From Symbiodinium natans (Eukaryota; Sar; Dinophyceae; Suessiales; Symbiodiniaceae), in the NCBI GenBank assembly GCA_905221605.1, contig CAJNDS010002068.1, positions 994,984 through 1,058,983 of the forward strand: a stretch of 64,000 bases of DNA. The letters run 5' to 3'. Below are positions 1 through 12,063 of this stretch, piece after piece. Made by a program: the position numbers and the translations under genes. The notes under the pieces are model-generated. The model was not told the origin of the DNA. It ran no database searches and saw nothing but the letters and a program-made list of their open reading frames with translations. How positions within the stretch are numbered: position 1 is the stretch's first letter; every line of letters begins with the position of its first letter.

Positions 1-2020
1 TTGTATTTTTCTTGCACTTTGTTCGGCTGGTTTTTCTGCGCTCGTATTTTTCTTGCATTCCCCGTTTGTATTTTTTTGTATTTCTTCTTGTATTTATTTA
101 GTTTTACTAAAACCCAATACTTCTGGCACCACGCCCGTCACAAGGCTACCCAAAGCCCTGCCCCACTTCTTTACATTCCACCCGAAGCACGGGATCTCCA
201 TGTGAGTCATGGCCTTGATCCGGTATATACACAGGGGGAGCAGCACGTCATTGCCTTGTACTGCGCATGATGTCATGTGTGTCACCGGAGAGAAGGAAGG
301 CGAATTGAGATTCGCCAGGCTAACAAGTGAGCCAACGACTGTGGCGAGGATCACGCTGGAAGTCCGATCATTTGGCTTAGCAGAGCTTGAGGACGCCGGA
401 GTCAACCTCCTGAGCTGCCATCGTTCCAGCTTATTGAAGGATTCCGGGATCAGCAACGTTTGAAATGGAGCTGCCCAACCCTGCAGCGCACAGTGCACGT
501 AAGACATGCGAACCTCGGCTGTTGCTCAAATCTCTCAGTAGGCGTTTCTAAGCTGCACGAAGCTTGCCAGGCATTTGCACAAAAAAACGACAACCAAACA
601 ACCCCACGCGACAACGTTTTAAGCAGCAACGACGCGAAAATTCGCAGCGTCACATGAGGCCTCAGAAATCTACATGATGTGACGTTCTGTGGGTACACTT
701 TGCACGATGCCAACGAAACAAACGCGCCACCTATCAGAAACGGGCTACAGAGACGGAGAGATCTTAGAAACAAAATTGTTCCTTAGATAGATACGGCAGA
801 GAGAGACGGAGACAGAGAGATGGATAGTACACATCTTCGGATCTCGTGCCACGCATCGTGTCTGTTATGTTCGCCGTGTATGATGCTTGTCTGCAGTCTG
901 GTTCGGGACCCCTATCATGTTGTCGGAATGATACTTGTATCCTCTGCCTCAGCTTCGTTCTGTCCTTCTTTTGCAAGCAGCTCGACTTTGCCGCAACTGG
1001 AAGCCTGACTTCGCTTCCTTCTCGTCCGAGGCTTGCAGCAGCCATGCAAGGAAGACTGGAGGCTCCGCCACCCCAAGCTACCTCAAGCTCTTGAGGACAT
1101 GTATTTCGTCGCAAGCAGCAAGGACTTGTGCTTGAATTTGTTGAGCATAACAGTTAGAATTACGGCCGCAACGACAGGAATCGGGAAGTGGGCCATGGTG
1201 AAACGTTGAGGGGGTCCTTGTTCATCTGGAGCCTAATTGTTTTATGGGTTGACAAGAAATTGATAAGCATTGCAGCTGGGTGGTCAGACTTTTCCCGTGG
1301 GCTTTCCAGACAGCATCGACCGAATGAAGGCTTTCCGACTTGTTGAATGGAGGTGTATGGAACATGTGAAGGATTGCAGTGGAGAAGTGCCAAGGCAAAC
1401 AACAGAAGCACTTCTTTGGTGAATCTTCAAAGCATGTGTCTGCTCTCAGAACCTCTATGCTCCATGATATCTGACAACAGGTTCTGAGGCTGCTGGATGC
1501 TGCAACCAGGGTGCACCATCGACGGTTTTCTTACAGCTCTTGTCTGTCTTCCCTGCACAAGAATGTGGCCAAAGCGCGGGGATGCAATGATGGCAACCTT
1601 TGGTGAACCGCCTTTCTGTGGGTTCTTAGTTCCGGTCCCATCCGAAGTCTCCTTAACAGCACGCATGCCAGAATTCCACTTTGGGAGCATCCAGGGTTTT
1701 GTTTGTCTTCTTGACATCACAATCCTGGACTCCTTGTGAAGAACGGACCCGCCCGCCTAACTGACCCAAATGCAGAAATCACATTCACTAACAGAGATCC
1801 CACAAGACGGAGAAGTTGCAGAACTCCGAGAGAGATGGCTTGCGTGAGAGTCTGAGAGTTGCACTGTCAGATGGTGAAGTTCCTGGCTGACGCCAAGGCC
1901 TTTGGAAAGATATGAGCTCCTCAAACACTGCGAGGGCTCACAAAATTGATGTCACCTTGATCACTGAGCACGTGGTAGTGTGGAATCAAGGCGCTGGAGG
2001 TTTGAGCGTGACAGCTGCAG
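1..2020. other. no recognisable gene
   Basis: I recognise no gene here. The first 110 bases are T-rich with repeated GTATTTTTCTTG-like words. The short open frames have no family signature and overlap each other on both strands. The segment may hold introns or upstream sequence of the ankyrin gene whose first recognisable exon starts at 2,021. Confidence 0.5.
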
Positions 2021-2204
2021 GCTGCTCTTGACCGCCCGACTGCCAATGGCACAACGCCACTGCACGTGGCGTCCCTGTACGCTTGCCGCGATTGGGGGTT
2101 GTCGTGATGATTCTGCAGCCCAGACAGCTAATGAAGTGTTGCAATGTCAGTCTGAGATGGCTGATCGTATTTTGACTGGTGAAAGGCAGGGCCATTTGGA
2201 CGTG
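2021..2204 (+). CDS. ankyrin-repeat exons (two exons, one GC-AG intron)
   Basis: Two exon pieces of an ankyrin-repeat protein are visible. Exon 2,021-2,080 follows CTGCAG and reads AALDRPTANGTTPLHVASLY, with the repeat signature TPLHVAS. Exon 2,190-2,204 follows GGCAG and reads GHLDV. Joined in phase 0 they give the normal repeat core (TPLHVASLY then GHLDV). The intron, 2,081-2,189, starts GC and ends AG, and the next exon base is G. Ankyrin repeats are protein-binding helix-loop-helix units; no specific partner can be inferred. The next exon was not found. This could be the 5' part of the gene continuing to 12 kb, or a separate gene or fragment. Confidence 0.6.
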
Positions 2205-3141
2205 GAAACCTCAGCTGCTTTTCAACTTGGGGATGGCTTGGAAAGCATTTACTCGACCTCTTGCTGCCACAAGCGTGGAGTTTTGCTGTGCCCTGTCGAA
2301 TCTGTCGAATGCCGGAGCCGTGGCTTCAATCTCTTACCAATCTTTGCTGCTGATTCATAGGCCGCCCATTCCCGTGAATTACTCTCTGTGGGTTCGCTTG
2401 CGGGTGTCCATTCATCTCGGGCGTTTTGTTATTCACAAAGTCTTGTGGATAGCGGCCTCACAAGGGGTACAATGTGGGCCCTTCAGTTATAACTTAGTAA
2501 GCCCAGATACATGTAAGTTATATCTTAGTTAGGGAAGTTAGCCTCAAAAGTATACTAAAACAAACCTGGCCTTGTTAGGCGACAGAAGTACAAAAGTCGC
2601 TCGCGGCATTAATGAGAGAGATACGCTTATGGATATGTGTCTGATGATTTCTTTACATAGATGTATAATTGACACACAGTGTTTCGTATAGATACATATA
2701 TACTTATCTTCTTCGGTGTGTATCTTCTGGTGGATTGGGCTTCCCTGCCTGAAAGAATATCGACACGGTCCGCGTGTCGTCCGGTCGACCTCCCCTTGTA
2801 GCTGGCCCAAAAGGAAGTGTCGACCTTCGCTTTGCTCTGCTCCACGCCATGGGCACACATAGTCTATATAACCTGCTCGGTATTCAGCTCCAAACATACC
2901 AAAAGACACTGCATTATATTTCTTTACGTGACATGCTTCTAACAAAAACATGTGAAATCCTGTAGTTTCCACGCTACCCCAGCCCTTTCTTAAAAAGTAT
3001 ATGAAACATAGCCCTCGACCTCCATGTGACTGAAACCTTACAAAATACAGCATTTTTCAGTTATCCAAGTTAGCTAACTGGCATGACTTAGTTATAACTG
3101 ATCGCGTCCAGTTATCCAAGTTGCTCGATTTATAACTCTGA

Positions 3142-3177
3142 CAACATAACTTATAAGTTACGTTATAAGTTATGTTG
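3142..3177. repeat. perfect 15-bp inverted repeat
   Basis: The arm CAACATAACTTATAA (3,142-3,156) is followed by a 6-base spacer and its exact reverse complement (3,163-3,177). Similar TTATAAC words occur within 100 bases on both sides. It could be the remains of a short inverted-repeat transposon; the 43-60 kb elements also contain ACTTATAAC words. Confidence 0.8.
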
Positions 3178-4079
3178 CACAAGATAGAACTTGCTCTGTA
3201 ACTAGAGGGCCCCACATTGTAGGCCATCAGATTAGCTGGGTACAAATTCCACAAGTAAAGTAGTGCGGAGTCGCATTTTTATGCTGCTACTTCAAACTCA
3301 GTGCAGAGATTGTTGGCCTATTTGAATAGCCTGCATCCTACTGAGTCACCTGCGGTTTGTTGCGTTGTTTCACAATAGACAAGCACTGCAAGGTCAATAA
3401 CGCAGGGATGTTCTCAACGTCCCAGTGACTGTCTTTTATCTCCCTGGGCACCTTCAATCTTAAATTTTGGATCCGAGCTGCTTCCGAAACATTCCTAACT
3501 ACATCGTGTTGATTTCTAGTTTAGCAATATGTGCCCCACTTCCCGTCATCTTCAATCTGCAGACGGATTGGGGCTTGCAAATGGCGATTGAGATTCTTGA
3601 CTGGCCAGGTCCCAGTCCCTGGGAACCATGCCGAAAACCGTGGAACAGTCCTATCAGGTTGCTTAGCAAAGCAGTAGCTCTTACAGCTAACAGCTTGCCT
3701 TCAACATCCTAGAAACCTACGTAACATTCCAACCGTGGCTCTCGAATGCTAGGGAGGCTCTTGTAAAGCCGAGGCTTGAAATGAAGCTCTCATCATGTTT
3801 TAATCTTCCTGACAAGTCTTCGGCAAGTTCTCCAAATATCCAACTCCATGTACTCATTAGAGAATCCTTTGCATTAATGCTTTTCCGACTTCTTCAAAAC
3901 ACGTAAATATGACACGCGTCAACTGCTACTAGCGCTGGTGAGTCCTTTCCAGCAAAGAACATGACGCACATCTGGATTGAAGGATAGGGATTCTCTTGAA
4001 CATCAGGTTTCGCTGACGGGAGCTAGGTGACCATTCTTTCTAGTAGCTTCAACACACACTTCGCACTATGACTGGTACG

Positions 4080-4553
4080 CTAGATGTGTTGCTTCGTCCG
4101 GATTTGTTCTTCGTCTTTCCTTCTCAACCTCTTTGCCATCTGTTGCGTCTCTTCCTCCGAGAACTCGGGGTCCATTCCGACAAATCTCGCTCCTGCAGCT
4201 CCTTCCTTTTGAGCTGGAGCCAACTCTGCAGGTATCTCTCTGGTTCTCTTCGACATCCGGTCTCTTTTCTCGACAGACTGCTCTATGCCTTCGTATAGGA
4301 ACTCCGCGAAAGACGTCTGCTCTTCGTGGATGAGGATTACCGTTAACAAGTGGCTTCCTCTACACTCCTCGATGACCTTTCCGTCAGACGTCGCTGCGAC
4401 TCCACTGACACCTCGACGACTAGCCATTCTCCAGGTCCTTGCATGAGCGACGTAATCCGACACGTGGTCTGACTTGACACAGACCATTCCCATGCCAGGG
4501 CAGGTCTTTCCAACTCGGGTGTTCACGTAATGTCCACTGTCCAGCTTAGTCCA
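4080..4553 (-). CDS. hypothetical protein segment, possible exon
   Basis: This minus-strand frame is open for about 158 codons from just after a TGA (4,554-4,556) to its stop at 4,080. The product is charged and hydrophilic, with a Cys/Gly-containing first half (for example GKTCPGMGM and RRGVSGVAATSDGK) and a Lys/Glu/Arg-rich tail (QMAKRLRRKDEEQ). The opposite strand has only shorter frames. No upstream ATG lies near the open boundary, so it would be an internal or 3' exon, or a fragment of a retroelement. I do not recognise the family. The composition looks coding, but this is inference only. Confidence 0.3.
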   Translation of the reverse strand, partial: WTKLDSGHYVNTRVGKTCPGMGMVCVKSDHVSDYVAHARTWRMASRRGVSGVAATSDGKVIEECRGSHLLTVILIHEEQTSFAEFLYEGIEQSVEKRDRMSKRTREIPAELAPAQKEGAAGARFVGMDPEFSEEETQQMAKRLRRKDEEQIRTKQHI

Positions 4554-5462
4554 TCATTTCTTTCCTCGCTTCTCCAATTCCTGGGCGGCTGCATGCTGAC
4601 GGTTGCCCCGCGATACTTGGGTGCTTGAGGTTCGTCCAAAGACGACGCGATTGTTGGGCTGTTTCTATTGATAATCACGAGTTCTAGTCATTTTCGGATG
4701 ATACAAAATCCATATGTGAAGCGCTCTTGAAGCATTCAATATGCGAGCTCCTTTGTAAATCTCACTGAATATCGTTAGTTCATGTCTGTCAACCATCATT
4801 GTGTCAGACTGTGTCAGCAGTTGGGCAACTCTTCCGAGGTTGTGACGTACCTCTGCCAGTCCGGGGCGGTGTGTGACAGGCGATTGAGTTGTCAGTTGCT
4901 CCGTCATACGTCGATGCTATCCATGGCAGTGCAGAGCACAGTAGCTTTGAAGTGTTTAAGTGTATGTGATATCAGTTAATATTGTCCTCATCGACTGCGC
5001 TTTGGTCAACAGTATAAGTTTACTTGTGACATGCCGCAGAACGACTCCTGGTGGAGCCACGCCGCTCTATGTGTGAAGCACTCAGCTCGTGGGGGCATTG
5101 TATCTCAGCTGCTGTTGTTGCCGTAGCCCGCTGTTTGAGAAATGCATCTACTACAACCAAAATCTTCAGAAAGTGCGCCTCACAAGCAGGTAAGCTGCCA
5201 ATCACCAGGTGATCATTCATCGAGCGTAAATTGCATGTAAGCAGGCTGAAGAGGCAGGCGAAGATATGCGAAGATAACATTGCCTAGGCTCTCAGCAGAC
5301 ATTCCAAATTGCAAGGTCATGTTACAACGGGCACCTCCCCATCGTGCAGTATCTTTGCTCACAGCGATCAGATGTCTGCAAGAGGCTCTTTTGAGCTTCT
5401 GGCAACATACCATGACGTTGCATGAGCAAGGAATGCAAGGAATAGCCTGTTGCGGGCATGAG

Positions 5463-5517
5463 GACACCTACGGGTGCGACCTTGCTCCATGCAGCAGCTC
5501 AGGAGGGGCAGCTCGAG
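5463..5517 (+). CDS. ankyrin-repeat exon
   Basis: A 55-nt exon follows CATGAG and reads TPTGATLLHAAAQEGQLE, an ankyrin helix pair with a TLLHAAAQEG core. It ends before a GC donor (GCTCGC). The AG acceptor is followed by G, as in the other introns of this window. It is probably part of the same split ankyrin gene as the exons at 2,021 and 5,942, but the joining exons were not found. Confidence 0.5.
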
Positions 5518-5941
5518 GCTCGCATGTTTCAATGGGCAGTTTTGGGCAGAGATTTGATAGCCAGAGAGCACAGAGGTATGACTGCGAATTCCCTTGTTGA
5601 CAGCTGCTTTGCGTTGCTTGCCCTCCAGCCCACAACAGCCATCGATTTTCGGCGTGCCTTGAGAAGTTGAAGGAGACAGTTGCAAGAGCCACGTATGTGG
5701 CACGTATGTGGCACGTCCAAAGACCTTGAATGAGTTAGTGGTCATATGTGCACCAGGTGGTTTCTTTCCTGTGCGAGATGCCGGAGGTGGATAAGGCCAG
5801 GCATGCCAATGTTGCGCTCCGTTATGCTCTCTTCTTTTCCCCTTGCCAGTATGGACTCAGTGACTTGCGTTTATATGCTTTCATAAAGTCGTATGTGAAG
5901 AGAATTGCAGCGAGTCGCTCAGCTATTTGGAGGATGCGCAG

Positions 5942-5989
5942 ATGCTCGATGGGGCCACTCCGCTATTGGCAGCAGCCCTGCAGGGCCAC
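5942..5989 (+). CDS. ankyrin-repeat exon
   Basis: A 48-nt exon follows GCGCAG and reads MLDGATPLLAAALQGH, the front half of an ankyrin repeat. It ends before a GC donor (GCGACTGG). The wording is almost the same as the exon at 8,957 (MEGATPLLAAALQGHTE), so the two arose by repeat duplication within one gene or between neighbouring genes. Read on without splicing, the frame stops within nine codons, which supports a splice here. Confidence 0.5.
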
Positions 5990-7072
5990 GCGACTGGCCT
6001 CGGACATGCCCCCGAGTAGCGCTCGAATCCTTTGTCCATTCAAGCGTGCGAGGATTCTAGGCATTCTTCCAATTGCTTCTGAGGTGAATGTGGTGTCTTG
6101 CTCTCAGTCTCGGCATCTTAAGGGTTTTGCACAGCCCTTGGTACATGAGAAACATGTTATTCAGGACGGCGATGGGAAAGGATTTGTTTGCATTCTGTTT
6201 TGAAATACAGGTGCGAGGCATCTCCTGTCGGGTAGGATGGCAGGTGTTAAGCATGACCTGAGGCAGCATCTGACGCAAGTGAAAGCAGACATACACAAGA
6301 CCACGAAGGACAGAACGTTATTGCTAGGATGGCTAACCGATACAAGGCGTTGAATAAATTGCAGCATGCTAGGGCCGATTCAGGCAGATTGCTTTCTTGC
6401 ATCACCGTGACCCTTGTGCACCCTTAGTCGACCCAATTTGTAGCTAGACAGGACGAAGTCATCGTTTACACATCGTTTCCTGCCCTGAAGCATCACAGAC
6501 GCAGTGTTTGCCTGCGCACGACGGAATGCCCAAACAAGTTCGCTCAGACAACTAGATCCGACACCTTGTGCAGATTTGTGAGATAGGCGATCTGCCGTCC
6601 GATACAGGTACAGCTGCAAGAACCTCGGCGCATCATGTGTTTTCATGGTAACTGCTGCAGGACGGCGCTTCTGCTCTACACGCCTGCGCCCGTCACTTGA
6701 CCCAGAGCGTGCAGCAGTTGCACCGTTTCGTCCTGGTCGGTGCTGTTGCAGCCAGCCAGCGCAGTCCGAACAGTGCAGGGCGAGCACACGTGCTGTCATT
6801 GTGAGGGGGTCTTGCAAAGCAGATGCAAAGTGTTGATTGAGTTTTCAAGCGCGTTTATAGTGTACGCAGGTGTACACCCCCTCTACCAGCATGCGAGGGT
6901 CTATAGGCAGTATCATGTCTTTCCGAGATTTGCCGAGTTTGTCCCCATTGGGAGCATGGAGTAGCAAAATCTTGAAGTCAAGGGCGATGGGGCTACCAGC
7001 TATGGGCAAAGACCTTCGAACAAACGAGAGCGATGCAAGTGTGTTTGTTGTCTGGGACTCTTTCCCCACCAG

Positions 7073-7131
7073 GCTCCGGGCACGTCGATGTAGCACGCTT
7101 TCTCTGCGAAGCAGGAGCGGACAAGGAGACC
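7073..7131 (+). CDS. ankyrin-repeat exon
   Basis: Downstream of CCACCAG the frame reads GSGHVDVARFLCEAGADKET, the back half of an ankyrin repeat with the LCEAGADK loop typical of dinoflagellate ankyrin proteins. The exon probably ends at or just after the Lys codon (7,123-7,125), where GAGACC could act as a GA donor, so the exact end is uncertain. The flanking frames at 6,380-6,964 and 7,150-8,900 have no recognisable content. Confidence 0.5.
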
Positions 7132-8956
7132 CAATGGGCGGGGCACAACGGCGCACATAATTGTAGCCAATAAGGTAAACGAGCTTTAAGCGAACGACTA
7201 TGAGCTTTTTCTCGAAGTGTGACAATTGTTGACAGTTGTTTTCAAAAACCTGCCCGCATCGCTTCACTTTGCCATGAGTGCATCCGTGGCCACGACGACA
7301 GCGAGATCGTACGTTCCTTCTGCCGCACGATCAGGCAAGTGCCTGGCACTTGTGCAATCTGCCCACCGCTGCCCCCAATGCCATGGGTATACTTGGTAAA
7401 GGAGCACATAGGAGCACGTGACCGGGCACAGTGAGATCTAGCAGATTCTGTGCCAAGTTTTCCACCTGCCATCGGTGTGGCTTTGGCGATTCGGCCAGCT
7501 CCAATGCCTTGGACTGCAAAGCGCCGGCAGTTGATGTCCTACGGGCCTCTTGGGGCCATGTGGGTAGTCTCAAGCTGTGTTGAGAAAATCTCGGGCAAAC
7601 ACCAGCGCTCCACACGAGGAACACTCTCAGTCAGTACAAAGCAAAATAAAGCGGCTTCTCTGAAGATTGAAGTGTGCTTGGTAAACAAGGCCCAAAACTA
7701 AAGAGCAAGAGCGGAATGCTTGAAATCCGTCAAGAAAACAGCAGCGGATCTCCACTGCGAACAGGTGCTAGTGACGCATCACCTTGTGCAATTTGCCCCA
7801 CGGACGCTATAGGCTTCGAGGGGGCGGGAGGGGGCCATGTGGAGCAAACCTCGCCACCCGGTTAGGAAAGCAAACGTGCTCATGCGTGCTCAGTGCACAT
7901 AGCAAGCGCGCGGGATGCTCCAGATCAGTTCAATCCACACTTGTTGCTCATCGAGTACGACGTAGAGAGAGGCATCGCAGCGTACCTCGCCTTCGCCTCG
8001 TGGGTGAAACCAGAGAGAGGCCCAACTGCCTCGACTAGCTCCATGTGAAAACAAGCAAGACGGTCAACTTTGGGGATTGCCACGAAACGGTACAAAGTTC
8101 CCAATCACAGTTTGGCTTTCTATGGCTTACGATGCCAAGCAAGGCCTGGAAGACATACGCAGAGCTGATGCCAGGACATCGCGAACATTGCAGGAGCCGC
8201 TCGCCCACCCGAGCGACGCATTCGAAAGCTGCGGGCGGTGTCGTTCGTAGTGGCGGCCGAGGTATGCGTCGGGCCAGCGTACCCAAATGTTGTTGAGCTT
8301 CTTTTTGTTGGGTTCCGCCCCTTGGACCGGGACAACAAAACCGCCACGAATTAGCCGTCGCCCCAAGTTTCTTCACGTGGCTACCCACGGACGGTCGTGA
8401 GCATGGTGGTCAGAACGCCGTTCTGCAAAGCAACGCGTTCAGAAGATCGAGTGGCTGGTGGTTGCTATGCGCGACGGCGCATTTCAGCGTCATCAAACGT
8501 CCGAGGCTCTTGTTGAACCGCATCCCGTGACAGGCGGTCAATCGCCAGAATATCCCTCGAGTTCACGCCGGACACGAAATATGATGCCGACTAGTGTGGC
8601 CAACTGTCTTGTCGTAGTACAGCCCCTTGCCATGCATGACCGCGTGATCGGAAGATCCATACGGGCGATTGGGGACCCCAAGATAAAGACAGACCGGAGG
8701 CACTGCTGCTGGTCTCTCCATGTGTCTCCTATTATCAGGGCGCCATGAAGCTTTCCTGTCTGCATGATGAATCGTTTCATCCTGCCATCTTCTGAAGCGT
8801 GATAGAGCTCCTGCTTCGTCGCTAACTAGTCTTCACTACCTGCCAAACTTTCCTAAGACTAGCAATATCGTGTCCAAAACGTCGGGACAGGTGCTTTTTC
8901 GAGCAGAGCTGGCAGATGAATGATGATTGCTGTTGTACTCGCATTGCATGGGCCAG
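7132..8956. other. no recognisable gene
   Basis: Open frames exist on both strands, all short and mutually overlapping. I see no domain signature, no repeat array and no RNA gene. The simplest reading is intron sequence between ankyrin exons. Confidence 0.4.
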
Positions 8957-11900
8957 GATCGCGCGATGATGGAGGGGGCAACCCCTTTACTGGCAGCTGC
9001 ATTGCAAGGTCACACGGAGGTCACAAGCCCAGTGAACACAGCCAAGCTCAGTATGATTGCAGTTGAAGCCCGTGTCGCCCGAGCTCAGCATGATAATGAG
9101 GGCGATGTTGTGACAGCATGTTTGCTCCGACAGTAGTTCACCCAACTGTTGGCAGATCCTACACACCAACGCCAGATGTGCTGGCAGTTGCCTAGTAATG
9201 TTATCGCGTCCAAGTGCTCGGCATCTTTACAATGGTTGCCTAAGCTTTCGAATTTTCGAAGCCGTCGCACTCAGATGCCATGGTCTTCAGGCTTGCGCGT
9301 CGCAAAGCATACCATGCTCAGATGCAGCGTTGCGAGCGAGATCCAAAGATACGGTGCCATGAAGCCCCATCCACAAAGTATCGAAAGCGTATTAAGCTGC
9401 AAAGACGTCAAGCAGCTTGCCCATTTTCTCAAAACGGAATACCCCATACGGTGTGCAGAGCGAATCCAGATGATAGAAGCATTGCCGGGATGGTCTGCGT
9501 CTTCGGAACTGCAGGAGGTTCATGCGCGGCATTGGAAAGCATTCGTTGCAATGCATCAGATGCAAGGCTCTGACGATCTATCTCTTTTCACTGAAGTTGT
9601 GGATGACATCGTAAGCAACAACAAGGATGTGGTTGCGTTGATGGCCAAAGCCATGCAGTGGCTGTCGCAGGACCGACCCAATGTTTTTCATGCAGAGTTT
9701 GTGGACAGCTTCCTTGATAACTTCCTGCTGAACCGACTTGGCAGCAATGTTCTTTTGTCGCAGTATCTTGCCGCCGTAGACAAGACAAGACTTGTCGTAG
9801 GTACCATTGACCCGCAATGCGATGTGACTGAGATCTGCAGGGACAGCGCAGAGGAAGTCCAGCGTATTTGCAAGTACTACACGCAGCTGACTCCATCAAT
9901 CTCGATAGAAACACATGACGTTACCACGGACGACGAGTCGGACTTGAAGTTTGCATTCATTCCGGGTATAGTTAGCTACATCGTGCAAGAGATTTTGAAA
10001 AACAGCGCTCGGGCCACACTTCAACACCTTCTTTCAGAAGGCGACGTGGACCAATTTCCCATCAGCATTGTCGTTTCTGGAGACCATAAGCGAGTCATGA
10101 TCCACGTCAGTGATCGAGCAGGAGGAATTCCGTTTGATGTCGGCCAGCATGTATGGTCATATCTGTACACAACAGCTCACAGCGACGTCAGCTGCTTGGC
10201 AGGGTTCGGTGTGGGCCTGCCGATATCTCGGCTCTACGCAAACTACCTCGGCGGTTCGATGAATTTAGTGTCCCTTCCAGGATATGGGACTCACGCTTAC
10301 GTTTATTTTCCTCGTCTCAATTCGGAGCAGGTGGAGGTAGTTCCAGACAAAGACCATCCATGGAAGAAGCCGGACAACTTCATTCTGTGAAGCTGTGTCT
10401 TGAGCGCGAGACATGGTTGCTGGCATCCAGGCTGGGAATGCTCGGTTCTCGCTTGCCTCTTGTCTTCACTTCTCCCGATGGAACCTTCGAACGTTTGCGA
10501 CTTGCCATCACGGTATGTAGTGCATCGGCCGAGAACTAGGCGAAGAATGCCGACAGCACAATCACGCACAACATCGCACAACCCAGAAGTCCTAAGTGAT
10601 TGAAGGAAGAACATTCGAATATGACACTGTGAACGTCTGACTCCGAACCGATGGATGCCTGCCGAAAGAGTGCGAAAGCCCCCTTCATGGCAGGCCTTCA
10701 TCCGTGAAACCCCCATGAATCCCATGAAGCCTGAAATCAGAACCTCTGGCTGTTGCTTTGATTGGATCTTCGTGTTGAGGTCCTAGGACTCGGGCCCGAG
10801 TACGACCCGAACTTTTTCGGCCTTGATTGTGTATCCTTCCAGTTGTCTAGTAATGCAGAACCCAAACCGACCTAAACTCTCGTGCCAGCCTCAAGCCCAC
10901 CTGAACCGCTGTTGAACCGAATCAAATGCGACTGGTAGTTTGCAATGGCCCTCTCCAATACCGTGGTTTGGGTTCAGGTTCAGAGAGGGCAAGCCATTTC
11001 GCATCGATTTAGCTTTGATCGACGCACCTTTCGGCAGACGCTTCGGCAGCTTCCGCGAACTTGCCTGTGTGCCCAATGCACAAGGTGGTTCGATACCTTT
11101 GCGATGCTGGAGCCGACAAGGACCTCTGGCAGCAGAACTGCGGTTGCTTGAACCTCGGATGGGAGGCACTGCGTTTGCTGGCTCGTGTCATTCCTGTGCA
11201 TGACAATGACACTCACTCGTGGACAGGATCGCACCATCTGCGATGGTGTGACTGCTTTCCATGCAGCTGCAGAGCAGCGGCCACAGTAATGAACCATAAG
11301 AGGGTCGTTGCTCTAGGCTTCCAGGTTTTGTCGTCAAGTGTTTTTTCATCAAGTCCATGGGTGTGGCACAGAGCTATCAGACGAACTCAGAAGCATCGTC
11401 GAGTCAAGCGACACCAACAGCAAGGACCCACAAGTCGCCGCAGTTTCTTCCTGACCAACTGAACAGAAGAAGTTGCACAGTACAGCTCTTCCCTTGCGGT
11501 CTTTGCCCCCCCCCCCCCCCCCACACAGGTGACACGAGCCATATGTCACAAGTTGCAGTCGAAGCCAAGCCCCAAGCCAAGTCCCAAGCCCAGCCCCAAG
11601 CCAAGCATCTCCAAGCGTCTCCAAAAGCTGCAGGCGAGGTCATGCAGAGGTTGTCCAGTGCTTGTGCGAGGCGCAGTGTTGTTCTCCAAAAGAGCCTTCT
11701 TCGGAAGACTGCTCGAAATCAGCTCAATCAGCTCCGACTAGTTGAAGATGTGCAGGTGGGGGCTGACAAGGACAAGGCCATGCGAAATGGTCTGACTCCG
11801 CTGATGGCTGCCTGCCTTCAAGGACACGAAGAGGCAAAGAGTCCAAACAACGGCGAGTTTTGTCATGCCTTGTTTTGCACATTCGTGCCAGAAGCTTTTA

Positions 11901-12063
11901 GAGCCTCCTGTTTTGCAACTCAGCTTGCAGCATCTGCTTCTCTAATCAGGTTGCACACAGCGACTGGTGATCCTTACAGAAAAACCGCTCCGTGCCTTCT
12001 CTGTGACAAAGCAGGTCGTGCGCGTCCTATGCGAGAATGGAGTTGCCAAGGAGACGCCTATGC
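8957..12063 (+). CDS. spliced ankyrin-repeat gene segment (six exons)
   Basis: Six exons can be chained by repeat continuity and phase: 8,957-9,019, 11,085-11,120, 11,227-11,276, 11,634-11,670, 11,756-11,833 and 12,015-~12,063. They read DRAMMEGATPLLAAALQGHTE split at its codons, then VVRYLCDAGADK, DRTICDGVTAFHAAAEQ, RGHAEVVQCLCE, VGADKDKAMRNG to LMAACLQGHEE, and VVRVLCENGVAKE. The result is unbroken ankyrin consensus. Intron starts are GT (9,020), GA (11,121), GC (11,277), GC (11,671) and GC (11,834). All end AG and all are followed by G. The first intron is 2,065 nt and contains the kinase ORF at 9,275. The 5' and 3' ends of the gene are not defined. An unspliced frame runs from 11,357 to 12,274, but its non-ankyrin parts look like intron. 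Confidence 0.65.
9275..10390 (+). CDS. mitochondrial pyruvate/branched-chain alpha-ketoacid dehydrogenase kinase (PDK/BCKDK family)
   Basis: This intronless ORF encodes a protein kinase of the PDK/BCKDK family. These are mitochondrial matrix enzymes with a histidine-kinase-like fold that phosphorylate serines of the E1 subunit and switch off the dehydrogenase complex. With the ATG at 9,275 it is 371 aa, close to the usual ~370-440. Family marks are the N-terminal EIQRYGAMKPHPQSIESVL near residue 22, DNFLLNRLG, the N-box EILKNSARA near 239 with the catalytic Glu and Mg-binding Asn, DRAGGIP near 280, and the glycine-rich lid GFGVGLPISRLYANYLGG near 310 followed by GYGTHAYVYF. All ATP-site residues look present. 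The start was chosen because MPWSSGLRVAKHTMLRCS resembles a targeting peptide; the frame stays open 42 codons upstream. The classic C-terminal DW motif is not visible. Whether it targets pyruvate or branched-chain dehydrogenase cannot be told. Confidence 0.9.
   Translation: MPWSSGLRVAKHTMLRCSVASEIQRYGAMKPHPQSIESVLSCKDVKQLAHFLKTEYPIRCAERIQMIEALPGWSASSELQEVHARHWKAFVAMHQMQGSDDLSLFTEVVDDIVSNNKDVVALMAKAMQWLSQDRPNVFHAEFVDSFLDNFLLNRLGSNVLLSQYLAAVDKTRLVVGTIDPQCDVTEICRDSAEEVQRICKYYTQLTPSISIETHDVTTDDESDLKFAFIPGIVSYIVQEILKNSARATLQHLLSEGDVDQFPISIVVSGDHKRVMIHVSDRAGGIPFDVGQHVWSYLYTTAHSDVSCLAGFGVGLPISRLYANYLGGSMNLVSLPGYGTHAYVYFPRLNSEQVEVVPDKDHPWKKPDNFIL

Larger units (their letters stand above)
2205..5462. 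other. mostly non-coding DNA
   Basis: No plus-strand gene is recognised. The stretch is unique in look, with several TTATAAC/GTTATAA words between 2,480 and 3,200 and a perfect palindrome at 3,142-3,177. One minus-strand open segment at 4,080-4,553 is listed separately. The rest may be intron of the ankyrin gene. Confidence 0.4.

Noticed and set aside
6380-6817. 145-codon minus-strand ORF
   Set aside because: Composition is not clearly unlike coding, but it has no recognisable motif, no neighbours on that strand and shorter competing frames; support is too weak.
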